A stretch of 64,000 nt of DNA from Mesostigma viride (taxonomy: Eukaryota; Streptophyta; Mesostigmatophyceae; Mesostigmatales; Mesostigmataceae). Shown here one piece after another: positions 31,121-40,774 of the stretch. The stretch's first letter is position 1. Every line of letters starts with the position of its first letter. The DNA lies in NCBI GenBank assembly GCA_009746045.1, contig RPFO01000175.1:1-64000 (forward strand), in the 5' to 3' direction. The notes under the pieces were generated by a model. The model had not been told where the DNA came from, made no database searches, and saw nothing but the letters and a program-made list of their open reading frames with translations. The position numbers were made by a program, and so were the translations under genes.

Positions 31121-31723
31121 ATTAATTAATTAATTAATTAATTAATTAATTAATTAATTAATTAATTAATTATCAACATCACTCCGTTGGGAGTAGATGT
31201 AGCACATAGCCCTGAGAAGGGGCATATGGCTTTTAATACATTCTAGGCTACTTCATGCAAGGGTGGGAATGTAAGCTACGCCTGCTCTAGGTGCACCAGG
31301 GCACCTGCACCCTCATGGTCTATCACGCTATGCCCGGGTAAGGGGGGAGCATGCCTGTGAGGGAGGAAGATCATCATGGCTATACAAGAGCTAGGGCATG
31401 GCTTCTCGACAGAGAGCATCTCTCTGCATGGCATAGCATGGCTAAATTCTTAATGCAACATCCATGGCGGTCCCATTATAGGCATGGCGTGGCTAAATTC
31501 TGAAGGTAACATCCATGGGGGCCATTATGGGCGCACATGCGCGTGGGCCACATGCTAGGCTAAGCCTTACTAATCTACACTACTGGTATATATATTCCTA
31601 GTCTGAGGTGGCAGGGGGGGGCTGCCAGGGCTTGTGGTCAACGTGGATGACCGCCCCCCTCCAGTATACCGGCTTCCCCCTTGCGCGCTCTGCCGGAGCT
31701 GAAGGTAGGTCGGCCATAGCTCG
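31121..31723 (-). mobile_element. LINE B, 3' part: end of ORF1, 3' UTR and (TTAA)n tail
   Basis: Minus-strand. 31723-31563 codes the end of an ORF1-type protein (LWPTYLQLRQSAQGG...), then about 390 bases of non-coding sequence. The 3' end has TATGTGCTACATCTACTCCC and AACGGAGTGATGTTGATAA, clearly related to the LINE A/C/D end, followed by a (TTAA)n tail at 31121-31172. No endonuclease or RT coding sequence lies between ORF1 and the tail, so this is an ORF1-only or internally deleted element. It continues beyond the LTR element at 39535. Confidence 0.72.
31719..31723. repeat. Target-site duplication GCTCG, left
   Basis: Five-base duplication next to the left LTR, matched at 39535-39539. With one copy and the LTR element removed, the LINE B ORF1 frame continues in phase. 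This confirms both boundaries. Confidence 0.9.
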
Positions 31724-32337
31724 AGTTGTATGAGAGTGAATGCCACGAATTCCGCCATGGTTCTTGCAGGAAGTTGCCTTTATTAATAACAGGAAACACA
31801 GACGTAAGTCACGTCACTTCCAAGACTGCACGCAGCACAGACGACAGGGTCGCAGTGCCAAGAGAACGTGCACGCAAGAACTAGCGTCCCGGTGCGACCA
31901 AGTCACACATATAGGTTGTTAGGGACGCGTCCAAGTATTCAGCTGCACTGTCACAGCTGAACTGTCAATCAATTGATTACACAGACTCTGGCACGCCTTT
32001 GGCGCGCAGATCTATCAATTGTCCATACGGCTAGTCCTGTGGACCTATCCGTACACTACTCAGCATCAATTGTCTCATAGGTCCTGGCGCGCTACAGCGC
32101 CTACCTATCAATTGACCATCAAGTCCTGTACAAGTCCTGTCAACGTCCTGCGGACTATCAAAGTGACACTTGTACATCCTGTGTCCGTACGCGCCCACAG
32201 TGGCGCGCCGGGTACTGTCGGCACAGCCTAGGAAACGTCATAACTTTTACGTTCCTTAACCAAATGAGGCGTTCAAGGTGCCGTTGGAAAGAGCGTAACA
32301 ATCTCTATCCATCTAACGTAAATCCTTTACGTTAACT
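31724..32337 (-). repeat. 3' LTR
   Basis: 614 bases, from AGTTGTATGAGAGTG to TTTACGTTAACT on the + strand. It matches the LTR at 38917-39534 with a few substitutions and two small indels (GTCTCATAGG against GTCAGTCATAGG; AGCGCCTACC against AGCGCACCTACC). Confidence 0.95.
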
Positions 32338-32356
32338 CCAATCCCTTCTTTTCTTT
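32338..32356 (-). other. Polypurine tract of the LTR element
   Basis: On the minus strand the bases just before the 3' LTR read AAAGAAAAGAAGGGATTGG. This purine-rich tract, in the expected place for priming plus-strand DNA synthesis, supports the element's orientation. Confidence 0.7.
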
Positions 32357-33285
32357 AGGGATCACATCCCCTGCCAGGGACCCTTGAAGTAGCTTGAAAT
32401 GTCCTTCACTCCAGCTTGAAGCTTGAACAGATGTCTTTAATGGCCATTGCCATTCCCCCAGCCTTTCTTTTAAGGAACTGGAAAAGAAACAGATCTGCCA
32501 CAGGGAAAACCATTCCATGAGAAATGGATAAAAACCTATGGAAGTGGCATTACAGAGTACCACCAGATATTAGAAGCACACAAAATTAAATACATACAGG
32601 TTAATTCTATGAGGTCTTCTCCAGGAATTAATCCCATCACCTCGGTAGAGCCTCCAGTACAATGACCTTCTGGCGGTGAGTTACATTAATCCCAGATACT
32701 AATCCCATAAAACCCAGTACATATTCAATATAAGTACAATAAATCCATGACAATTAAAATACCACTTGACAAAGTAAGGCGTATTACAATAGTTTGCCTG
32801 TCATTCTCTCAACAGGGGTCTATTGGCGCCCGTCTTACGGCGCCCGTCTACTTGCCAGATGGTAAACTGCCACAGCAAACAAATGACAAAATGAAACACA
32901 TAGGCAACAATTAAATCCTGCCCTGGGGAACTAGGGAAGTCTGAACAGGCAAACACCTGAACAGGCCAGCTTGTAGAAACATAATACCAGGGAATCGAAC
33001 CCCGCCCTATAAACCCCAGAATAAAGGTTCCCAGACCATTGTGAGAGTATGTACAAATATACATTTCTTTTAAAATAGAATACATGGTCTGTAATGGACC
33101 TGTCAACCTTGTGTAGTCAACAGCATGAACCCCAGCCAAAACCTGGCTGTATCCTGATTAAAATCAGAGTGAGTGTACCATGGTCCATGAGCCTTAGTAC
33201 AGACTAAAATACAGGTATTATGCCAGTCACAATGCTGACACTACCACACAATCTGCTCTCCAATGCCCTATAACCATGCACCAGC
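32357..33285 (-). other. Non-coding 3' internal region of the LTR element
   Basis: No domain recognised. The region is CpG-poor like the pol genes beside it. A 14-base string TACGGCGCCCGTCT at 32836-32849 recurs at 38002-38015 just before the Gag start. Confidence 0.55.
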
Positions 33286-34546
33286 TTAGACAGCTTGCTG
33301 AGATGGGTCCATCAGAGACTGAAGAACCTTGTATTGCACTGCTGCCTTCTGCACTAGCTTGGTCAAAGCATCAGCAGGATTGTCAACCCCAGGGATATGC
33401 TCAATATTGGCCAAGGAGGACAACTCCTTAAGAAGGAGATAATCCAAGTCCCTACTTCTGGCCATCTGCCTGTGCACAAACTGCACCATCCCCATGGAGT
33501 CTGTTTTTAGAAGAGTGGTAACCTGAAGTGGCCAAGGAGTGTTAGAAGTCATCTGATGAAGCAACTCCTTCAGATAAAGGCTTGTGTGAATGCCTTCACA
33601 AATAGCCCTGCATTCTGCCACATCACTGCTGACAGCCACCCGTTTGTGCAGGCGACTAAACCAGCTCACCAAACTCCCCAGGCCTTCCTGTCTGAGCACA
33701 AAGAGCCCTGCAGCCCTGCCCCTGACCTTGGAGACCTGCCTGCTGTCCATTGAGCTATCCACATACAGCTCCATGCAAATGGGTTGTGATAAATCCACTG
33801 CAGACAACAGAATGCCAGATGAAGCCCTGACCTGATCAGCCACCTTGGCAGACCCTAGCTCCACCAGCATGTCATCAGGCAACCTGGCTATGACCATAAG
33901 GTCTGGCCTGGAAATGCCTGCCACCCAAGCAACCATGCCCCTCACCATGGGACACAGTGCCTGTGTGATGGTTGGAGGAAGCTTGCTAATGAGGGTCTCT
34001 TGATAATCATTGCCCCCCACCAGCAGCATACGCCACTCCCCCCTTCTTCACCAGTGTGGCCTCCATGCCCACAAACAGCAGAGGCTCATTCTCCACCTGC
34101 CATTGCTCCCTACCCAGAGGAAACTTGGACTTAATGATGGAGATCAGCTCCTTAAGCCACGACGTGGGAGCTATCAGATGTAGGTCATCCCCGTGCAGCG
34201 AAGCATACACTGGCAGGCCTTCCCATTGCCCCAGAAACAGACAGGGGTCTACAGGAGAGACCTTCAAGTTGCAATGCTCCTTCAGGAAACGGTTGAGAGT
34301 CTCCCTCCAGATTATTGGACTTGACCTCAGGCCCTCCAGGCCCTTGAGGATTTTAAGGAACTCCGTGTGGATGTCCCTTTTCCATACAGCAGGCACCCTA
34401 ACATAGAAAGGCGTCTTGCCCTCCCACTTTTCCTGTGCCACATCTGCATCCCCTCCAGAAATGCCCTCTTGAAGTCTACCACCACTGAGCCATAGTCCAA
34501 GCCCTTGTTGAGAAGGCCTAGAAATACACACAGCAGCAGCCTCCAA
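33286..34546 (-). CDS. LTR element: RT palm/C-terminal part and RNase H
   Basis: Two segments. 34546-34007 carries ILKGLEGLRSSPIIWRETL and the catalytic region YASLHGDDLHLIAP, where the usual copia YVDD is HGDD. 34029-33286 carries the copia-type RNase H: LYVDSSMDSRQVSK, VSWFSRLHKRVAVSSDVAEC, LLKTDSMGMVQFVH and IEHIPGVDNPADALTK. The pieces are offset by frame changes near 34455 and 34020. The order RT then RNase H at the 3' end fits Ty1/copia. Confidence 0.82.
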
Positions 34547-35373
34547 GTATCATGCAACATGCCAGGGGTATACAACTCCTCAGCAGTGCACTCACCAGTA
34601 CCCTTGAACTCATTCAGCACTGGCCTGACATGTGGTACCTTGACCCCGTCCACCTCCTTCATCTTGATGACAAACTTGAGCTTGAGTAGACGTCGTGCAG
34701 GAGGCAGGTCATTGACAGGTTCCACGCATTTCTTGGAGATCCAGTCCTCCCCAGATTTAATCAGACCCAGTGTGACCTGGGGACACATAATGGGAGAGGA
34801 CATGAGCTTCACCAGGCCTTGGTAGTTGATAGGGCTGTGTCCAGCAAGTGAGTGAGGACCAATGCCCAAACTGCTTGGATGACTAGCAGCTGGCAATATG
34901 AGGTCATCAACCAAGGGCTCCTGCCCCTGGCACACTTGCACACGCTTAACCGACCTGGTTACTGCACGTGATAGGTGAGTGGTCCTGAAATTAATCAGTG
35001 GGACCTGACCAGCCCCTTCCTTAGTCAGGAGAGAGGACGTGATCACTACCCCATCCTGGCATAGGAAATTCTGCCCCAGAAGAGCAGGTCCTTGATAGCC
35101 CTCCAAGACACAAAAAGCAGTGTCCTGTCCAAGGATAGGAATGAATACCTCACCCAGTACCTTCACGTGTACCCCGCCACTGAAGTCAGACACAAACTGA
35201 TAGCTGGGTTCAGACATGCTGTACCCTGCTGCAGCCCTGGTCCCAATGATGGAAACCTGAGAATTAGTGTCTACCTCTAAGGCAGTGTCCAGCCCCAGAT
35301 TGCCATGCCACCTGAGCTTGGCTACCTTGGGCTGCTTCTTGGCTCTTTGTAGAGCCCCAATCAATCCAGCCAA
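34327..35373 (-). CDS. LTR element: retropepsin-like domain and RT N-terminal part
   Basis: The first third resembles a retroviral-type aspartic protease: LDTALEVDTNSQVSIIG (active-site D-T-N in place of D-T-G), a flap-like FSGGVHVKVLGEVFIPI and the second hallmark GPALLGQNFLCQDG. The remainder is copia-type RT: KLKFVIKMKEVDGVKVPHVR and VVVDFKRAFLEG. The frame is open upstream of the first ATG, so the true start is uncertain. The protease therefore lies downstream of the integrase, which is not the standard copia or gypsy order. Confidence 0.75.
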   Translation of the reverse strand: MAGLIGALQRAKKQPKVAKLRWHGNLGLDTALEVDTNSQVSIIGTRAAAGYSMSEPSYQFVSDFSGGVHVKVLGEVFIPILGQDTAFCVLEGYQGPALLGQNFLCQDGVVITSSLLTKEGAGQVPLINFRTTHLSRAVTRSVKRVQVCQGQEPLVDDLILPAASHPSSLGIGPHSLAGHSPINYQGLVKLMSSPIMCPQVTLGLIKSGEDWISKKCVEPVNDLPPARRLLKLKFVIKMKEVDGVKVPHVRPVLNEFKGTGECTAEELYTPGMLHDTWRLLLCVFLGLLNKGLDYGSVVVDFKRAFLEGMQMWHRKSGRARRLSMLGCLLYGKGTSTRSSLKSSRAWRA

Positions 35374-35393
35374 ACTTGTCCCCCTGGGCTTGG

Positions 35394-36767
35394 TTAGTGC
35401 CTTGGGCTTGACAGTTGACTCCCCAGCTGTTGACCTTGCAGCCTGTTCAACAAGTACCTCTGCAACCTGGCCAGGGCTGACAGATTCCCCTGCAACAGAT
35501 GTGGTCGTTGCGTCAGTGATGTCACTGGGACCTGAAAATCCTGCAGATCCTGTGAGCCTTGTGCCTGACTGCCCTCATTCATCAGGTTAGGCTTGACATA
35601 TGACCAACTCAGCCGGTGCACATGCTTTGGTTCGTCCTCCATGCTGACCAAGCATGCGTGGCTAGCTTCATCAACCTGGGTAACCACCCCAGGACTCCAG
35701 CTACCACGTTTGCCATAAAGGCTAGGTTCCTTCCAAGCTAGGACCTTCTGACCCACTTGTGGCTCCAGCATCTTCCAACCCCGGTCCTTCTCCCTCAGCT
35801 TGGCAAAGGTGACATGTGCAGCATGTTTCCAGCCCTCCAGCACATGTGGTGGGCACAGGCCATGATATAGACCCATTGGGCTGACAGCAACTCCATCATA
35901 GTAGAAGTTAACCCTGCTGTTCAGCTGCTGCTCCACGTTCCTCAGCCATGCACTCCTGACAAGTGCAGGTGCAGACAAGGGTACCCAGTCTTCAGAGATG
36001 ATCAATTTCTTGACCTCCTGGATTGCCCTCTCGATAGCACCCTGCTGCCCATGAGCCTCCCTAGGTGTAACCAGCAACTCAGGAAGGGTAGGATCACCCT
36101 TGAGATGCTGAAACTGCATGTCCACCTGGATCCTTGTGGTAGGAAACTTGGCTCTTACATTCTGCAGGGCAGCCAGCAAGTACCTGTTCTTCATAGAAGG
36201 TAAATGCTCTAGCACCTTGTATTTCGTGTACCTGTCCACGCACACCAACAGTTGCATGCCCCTGATGTGTTGGATATCACACTGCAGATCACCAATGCTC
36301 TGAGGTAGAGCTTTGGCATGTGATTTCCTGGGCTTGTTGGAGGACAACTGGCACTTACACCGTGAGGCAGCTTGCTGACACGCCTTAAGAAGGGGTGCCC
36401 TGCCCATACGGAAGGCAAAGTTGTTTGACAGAGAAGTGGCATGCCCAAACATGTTGTGGATTCGGGCACCCAACTCCTGGTACACAGAGGAAGCAGTCCC
36501 TGGCACAGTCAGGACTGTGCTGTCAGGTTGTCCAGCATCACCATGCTGACTTCCATCCTGTTCTGACTCAGAGCCTGAGTCACCCTGCTCATGCCCAACA
36601 CCTGGACCGCCAGCAGGGACCACATGCATACCACCAGAGGCCTTCACACCCCTCTGTGGTTGTACATTGGTTTCTCTCAAAATGAGAGGTCCACCCTCGT
36701 GCCCAGCACGAGGATGCATGGGGTCAGACATTCTTACAGCTGCATCAGCTGTCAAGGACGTCTTCAT
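35394..36767 (-). CDS. LTR element: integrase
   Basis: Integrase of 457 residues. A partial zinc-binding region (RIHNMFGHATSL ... ACQQAASRCKC) is followed by the DDE core: QCDIQHIRG, RIQVDMQFQ and GQQGAIERAIQEVKKLI supply the acidic residues. The spacing between the second Asp and the Glu is about 30, slightly short of the usual 35. The C-terminal part has GQKVLAWKEPSLYGKRGSW and VTQVDEASHACLVSM, like a chromodomain-free integrase tail. The N-terminal 80 residues are low-complexity. Confidence 0.8.
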   Translation of the reverse strand: MKTSLTADAAVRMSDPMHPRAGHEGGPLILRETNVQPQRGVKASGGMHVVPAGGPGVGHEQGDSGSESEQDGSQHGDAGQPDSTVLTVPGTASSVYQELGARIHNMFGHATSLSNNFAFRMGRAPLLKACQQAASRCKCQLSSNKPRKSHAKALPQSIGDLQCDIQHIRGMQLLVCVDRYTKYKVLEHLPSMKNRYLLAALQNVRAKFPTTRIQVDMQFQHLKGDPTLPELLVTPREAHGQQGAIERAIQEVKKLIISEDWVPLSAPALVRSAWLRNVEQQLNSRVNFYYDGVAVSPMGLYHGLCPPHVLEGWKHAAHVTFAKLREKDRGWKMLEPQVGQKVLAWKEPSLYGKRGSWSPGVVTQVDEASHACLVSMEDEPKHVHRLSWSYVKPNLMNEGSQAQGSQDLQDFQVPVTSLTQRPHLLQGNLSALARLQRYLLNRLQGQQLGSQLSSPRH

Positions 36768-36879
36768 AGGAACCTGTACCTCTCCAGGTGACCTGGGGCC
36801 ACCTGAACCTGGAGATCACCCTCTTGTTGCCCAGATATAAAATCTGCATTGGAGCACCTGGCCTCCCCCTGGGTGAATT

Positions 36880-38020
36880 AAGGTGTGTAGGGGTTGCCTC
36901 AGACAGTCACTGCTCCTTGTTGTCTTCTTGCTGACTGCCCTTTGAAGGCTGGCCTGCCTGGGACTTGTTGTTGTTCTTCTTCTTGTTGTTGTTGTTATTC
37001 TTGTTGCTGCCCTGGCCCTGGGACTTCTTGAAGCTGGGACACTCCTTCTTGATGTGCCCCCACCCCTTGCACAGGTAGCATTGTATCTTTGACTTGCCCT
37101 GGCCACTCCCCCGTTGTCAGGCGCGTTGCCCTGCTTGGGCTTACCACCCACCCGCCTGAACACCGACTTGGAGTGTGACCTCCTGTCAGAGTCAGGTGAA
37201 TGATCGCCCTTGCGCTTGTTATGGTTGCCCCTACGCCCTCCTTGGCTTCTGTCAGCCTCAGACGTCTTGGAGCCCCCTGGGTACGCCCACCTGCCTGGGT
37301 AGCCTTCACTGCTGGCACTCCACCCTCAAACAGCTCCTCTGCCTCGAGTGCTTGTTTGATTATGACCTTGTAGGCCTTGAGGGTTGAGTGTGGGGCACAC
37401 ATGACCTTTAAGGAGCCACGTGTCGCCTTATCCAGCCCAGAAACCTTGAGCCAGTTGGTCAGGGCTATGTTATCAGCAACATTAAAGCCGTGAGCCCTGC
37501 CCTCCTCAACCATTTTACAATAGTTAAGGAAGTTCTGGATCAGGTCCCCCTTGACCTCCCACCCCTGGTATTTATCCTGCCAATGGATCCCCACTTTCTT
37601 CCTCTGATCCTCCAGCAGCTCCTTTAACTCTGCCACGTAGCTGGACCAGGCCTTGTTGGCCTTCTTACACTCTCTAGTGAGGTCCTTTATCTGATCTGTA
37701 CACTTGCCAAAAGTCTGGCTACCTATCCAGATCTGGTAATAGTTTGTACCACCGTACAAACTTGGAAACCCCTCTAGCCCTCCACAAACTCCTCAGCCTG
37801 CTTGGGCTTGTGTCTGACGTGACAGGTTGCAGTTGATTCACAATAAGCAAACCCTGGGTAGTGAGATCATAACCAAGAACAGCTTGTGCATTATTATTAT
37901 TGTGATGAAGGTTGGTAATCTCTCCGGTAACCCCCACGTCATCTACGTGAGCGGTCCACTACCAGCACCACCATTATTCCCACTGGCTGGGGCACCTTTG
38001 CTACGGCGCCCGTCTGCCAT
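36880..38020 (-). pseudogene. LTR element: Gag with CCHC zinc knuckle, frame-broken
   Basis: Gag-like frame starting MADGRRSKGAP at 38020. It passes through at least two frame changes before an open stretch at 37759-36995 with helical capsid-like sequence (GDLIQNFLNYCKMVEEGRAH; HSTLKAYKVIIKQALEAEEL). The zinc knuckle CYLCKGWGHIKKEC (C-X2-C-X4-H-X4-C) lies at about 37083-37042 in yet another frame and is followed by an Asn/Lys-rich tail. Gag packages element RNA. Confidence 0.72.
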
Positions 38021-38183
38021 TCTGCACTACAAGCTATTCAAAAACACCTCAGCAAAGCAGCAGAAAAGTATGTACAAAAATTGTCGCAACTGCCGCCTGC
38101 GCCGGTGTCGCCTCCGCCCCCGCGAATTGCCGTTGAAAATTCGACAAAAATGTCGACGAGTACTGGAAAAGAAAATTGGCCGA

Positions 38184-38894
38184 CTAGTAGTCAAGGCCCC
38201 TGAAGTCGCAGTACTCGTATGCGAACTCACGATCCTCCATATCCAGCTCTGGACCTGCACCGGTATGTATTAAAACCGGTGTGCTCCCCGCCGCGTAAGT
38301 TGCGATGCGCCGACGCGCTACGAGGCGCAGAGGATGTGTAAAGATCGACAACAATTCCCACCCCGCGGGAATCCACTCTCGCAGAGATGCGAGAAATGCC
38401 ACCAGGTTAATGAGAACCTGGCGTTCGCGACTGCGTACGCCGCGTGTGAGCAGCGACAGCAACGCGAGATCTTGAAATAAGTTTGTCGACACCGCCGGCG
38501 CGCCCCCCGTGCGTAGCGATGCCCAGTTTTGTAAGTTTCTCTGGTAACCGGTGAGTGAAGAGATGGCGTTGTCCAACTCCTCAATGGCAGTGGTGACTTC
38601 GTTCACCGACCGCAAACCTCCCCGCACCTGGACCGTAAATTGCGATAAAATGTTGCGAATCTGGTCCAACAGTGCGCGTATAGCCGGCACCAGTGCTGGC
38701 AAATCGGGGTCCTCGGGGTTATCCCCGAGCAATGGAAGAACTGCGCGCTGCCGACGATGAAGTTCGTCCAGCGATATCGTGACCTCGTCAAGCAATTGCT
38801 GCCACGACGGCGCAGCCGGTCTTGGCAAAGGATCAGCCGGCGGAGCGGCTATTTCCTCATCGCCGGGAATCCGGAATTCTTCAGAATTTGGCAT
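38184..38894 (-). CDS. LTR element: extra 5' ORF of unknown function
   Basis: Open frame of 236 residues starting MPNSEEFRIPGDEE about 23 bases inside the 5' LTR boundary and ending CDFRGLDY. It is predicted helical, with Leu/Arg/Glu-rich segments (WQQLLDEVTISLDELHRRQR; AIRALLDQIRNILSQF) and no zinc knuckle. No family is recognised. Its DNA is CpG-rich, unlike the CpG-poor gag-pol downstream. It could be a distinct structural protein or part of an older host element. Confidence 0.55.
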   Translation of the reverse strand: MPNSEEFRIPGDEEIAAPPADPLPRPAAPSWQQLLDEVTISLDELHRRQRAVLPLLGDNPEDPDLPALVPAIRALLDQIRNILSQFTVQVRGGLRSVNEVTTAIEELDNAISSLTGYQRNLQNWASLRTGGAPAVSTNLFQDLALLSLLTRGVRSRERQVLINLVAFLASLREWIPAGWELLSIFTHPLRLVARRRIATYAAGSTPVLIHTGAGPELDMEDREFAYEYCDFRGLDY

Positions 38895-38916
38895 ATTTGG
38901 AACGAGGTGTAATACG

Positions 38917-39534
38917 AGTTGTATGAGAGTGAATGCCACGAATTCCGCCATGGTTCTTGCAGGAAGTTGCCTTTATTAATAACAGGAAACACAGACGTAA
39001 GTCACGTCACTTCCAAGACTGCACGCAGCACAGACGACAGGGTCGCAGTGCCAAGAGAACGTGCACGCAAGAACTAGCGTCCCGGTGCGACCAAGTCACA
39101 CATATAGGTTGTTAGGGACGCGTCCAAGTATTCAGCTGCACTGTCACAGCTGAACTGTCAATCAATTGATTACACAGACTCTGGCACGCCTTTGGCGCGG
39201 AGATCTATCAATTGTCCATACGGCTAGTCCTGTGGACCTATCCGTACACTACTCAGCATCAATTGTCAGTCATAGGTCCTGGCGCGCTACAGCGCACCTA
39301 CCTATCAATTGACCATCAAGTCCTGTACAAGTCCTGTCAACGTCCTGCGGACTATCAAAGTGACACTTGTACATCCTGTGTCCGTACGCGCCCACAGTGG
39401 CGCGCCGGGTACTGTCGGCACAGCCTAGGAAACGTCATAACTTTTACGTTCCTTAACCAAATGAGGCGTTCAAGGTGCCGCTGGAAAGAGCGTAACAATC
39501 TCTATCCATCTAACGTAAATCCTTTACGTTAACT
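38917..39534 (-). repeat. 5' LTR
   Basis: 618 bases; partner of the LTR at 31724-32337. It should hold the element promoter. The adjoining internal bases (CGTATTACACCTCGTTCC on the minus strand) do not look like a standard tRNA-complementary primer site. Confidence 0.95.
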
Positions 39535-40770
39535 GCTCGCGTCGCCGCTGTTGCTGGGCCAGGGTCAAGTCGTCGTCCAGCGTGAAGCGAGTCTCCGAGA
39601 GCTTCTTGCGGCAGGAACGCCAGCTTGTCCGCCATGTACTTAAAGGTGAGGAGCACGGGTGCCGGGCCAGCCTTCCCCCGCGCGCGCGGGGGAGGCGGAC
39701 AGCCGACATGTCCAGCTCACCAGTGAGTAACATGGGGGCAAGAATGGCGCGCTTAAATGCCTCAAGAAGGCTCGTGGAGGTCTCACCTGCCTGCTGGTCG
39801 AAGTGCTTGACGATGACATTGTGGCTGCGCCGGGCGATGTCGGCTTCCTCGCGAAGGTCGAGGGCTTGTTGCTTGAGTTGTGCCGAGATGGTGGAGGTGG
39901 TGGAGGTGGTGTGCTGCTTAAGCAAGTCCGCCCAGGTGGAGGGCCGGAGGCATCGCCGGCCGGGCCAGCAGGCGCCGGCTGGGCGGCGATGTCCTTCACC
40001 GCCTGGGCGGTGAGGCCGGCGGTGTCATGCAAGCTCTCAAGGGCGTTGGCGGTGGCTTGAAGGCGTTGGTCAATGTCGAGGAGCTGGGCTTTGATGTCGG
40101 CAGTGGAGGCGGAAATGGCAGTGGAGGTGGAGGCGGCGGCGGTGGAAATGTGAGGAAGTTCAGCAGTCAGCGTGCCACCCATTGCTGCGACGTCGGCAGC
40201 AAGGGGGGCCACGTGCTGCTGAAAGGCTTCCGTGAGGATGGAACGGAGGGTGGGGGCGGAGATGGATGGAGCCCAGATCTCGCCATCAGAGCGCTGGAGA
40301 AGGGAGTTGAGGATGGCGTGCTGGAGACGGGGGCGTGGGGAGCCGAAAACCATGCTGACGTTGTGCCAGCGGTTGCCGTCAGTGCAGAGGAGGCGGCCGG
40401 TGGCGTGGAGATGGAGGCACAGGTCGTAAAGCGAGGCGTAGTCCCCATAGAAGATGCAGTGCATAGCACGGTCCGGGGACATGTTGGTCCAGTCGTGATC
40501 ATCGACCTCCAGGGAAAGGTTGGAGCTGAAAGCGCGGTTCCGAGGGGCGTGACGACCCTCCTGTTTGGTCGGCGGGGCGGGCGCGTTTAGGGTCAGGCGA
40601 TGCCGATGGCGAGGCATTGAGCCCGGGAGGGTTCGGGGCGAGCACCAGTGCGCGACTAGTGTCACCGCTGCCTTCCGGATCTGGCGAGGCTGCAGCCGCA
40701 GCTGCCGCATTTTCATGGGCGAGCGCATCCGCCAAACTGCGTTGCGTCGACAGGCGTTTGCTCGTCATAT
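39535..40770 (-). pseudogene. LINE B ORF1, N-terminal and middle part, interrupted
   Basis: Minus-strand protein starting MTSKRLSTQRSLADALAHEN at 40768. A frame change near 40530 leads to LSLEVDDHDWTNMSPDRAM and a long Ala/Thr/Ser helical region (TLTAELPHISTAAASTSTAI ... ALESLHDTAGLTAQAVKDIA). A second break near 39920 leads to HNVIVKHFDQQAGETSTSLL and RFTLDDDLTLAQQQRRRE. The last parts align in layout with LINE A ORF1 (VIKNF...; LDEDYTPAQ...). The LTR element cuts it at 39535, and the end of the frame lies at 31723-31563. Confidence 0.75.
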
Positions 40771-40774
40771 ATTG

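Larger units (their letters stand above)
31724..39534 (-). mobile_element. LTR retrotransposon, copia-like RT, inserted in LINE B
   Basis: Element of 7811 bases, minus strand, with LTRs of 614 and 618 bases that differ at only a handful of positions, so the insertion is recent. The ends are AGTT...AACT, not TG...CA. A 5-bp duplication GCTCG flanks it. Coding order from 5' to 3': an unknown ORF, Gag with a CCHC knuckle, integrase, a retropepsin-like domain, RT and RNase H, then about 950 non-coding bases and a purine tract. I see no convincing tRNA primer site next to the 5' LTR. Several frame breaks are present despite the young LTRs. Confidence 0.92.

Noticed and set aside
32985-33003. GGTTCGATTCCCTGG on the minus strand, a tRNA B-box-like string
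   Set aside because: There is no fitting A box, D or anticodon arm upstream and no acceptor stem.
36816-37163. Frame with Arg/Thr-rich sequence at the Gag zinc-knuckle region
   Set aside because: It is an alternative frame of the Asn/Lys-rich Gag tail. The zinc knuckle is in another frame.
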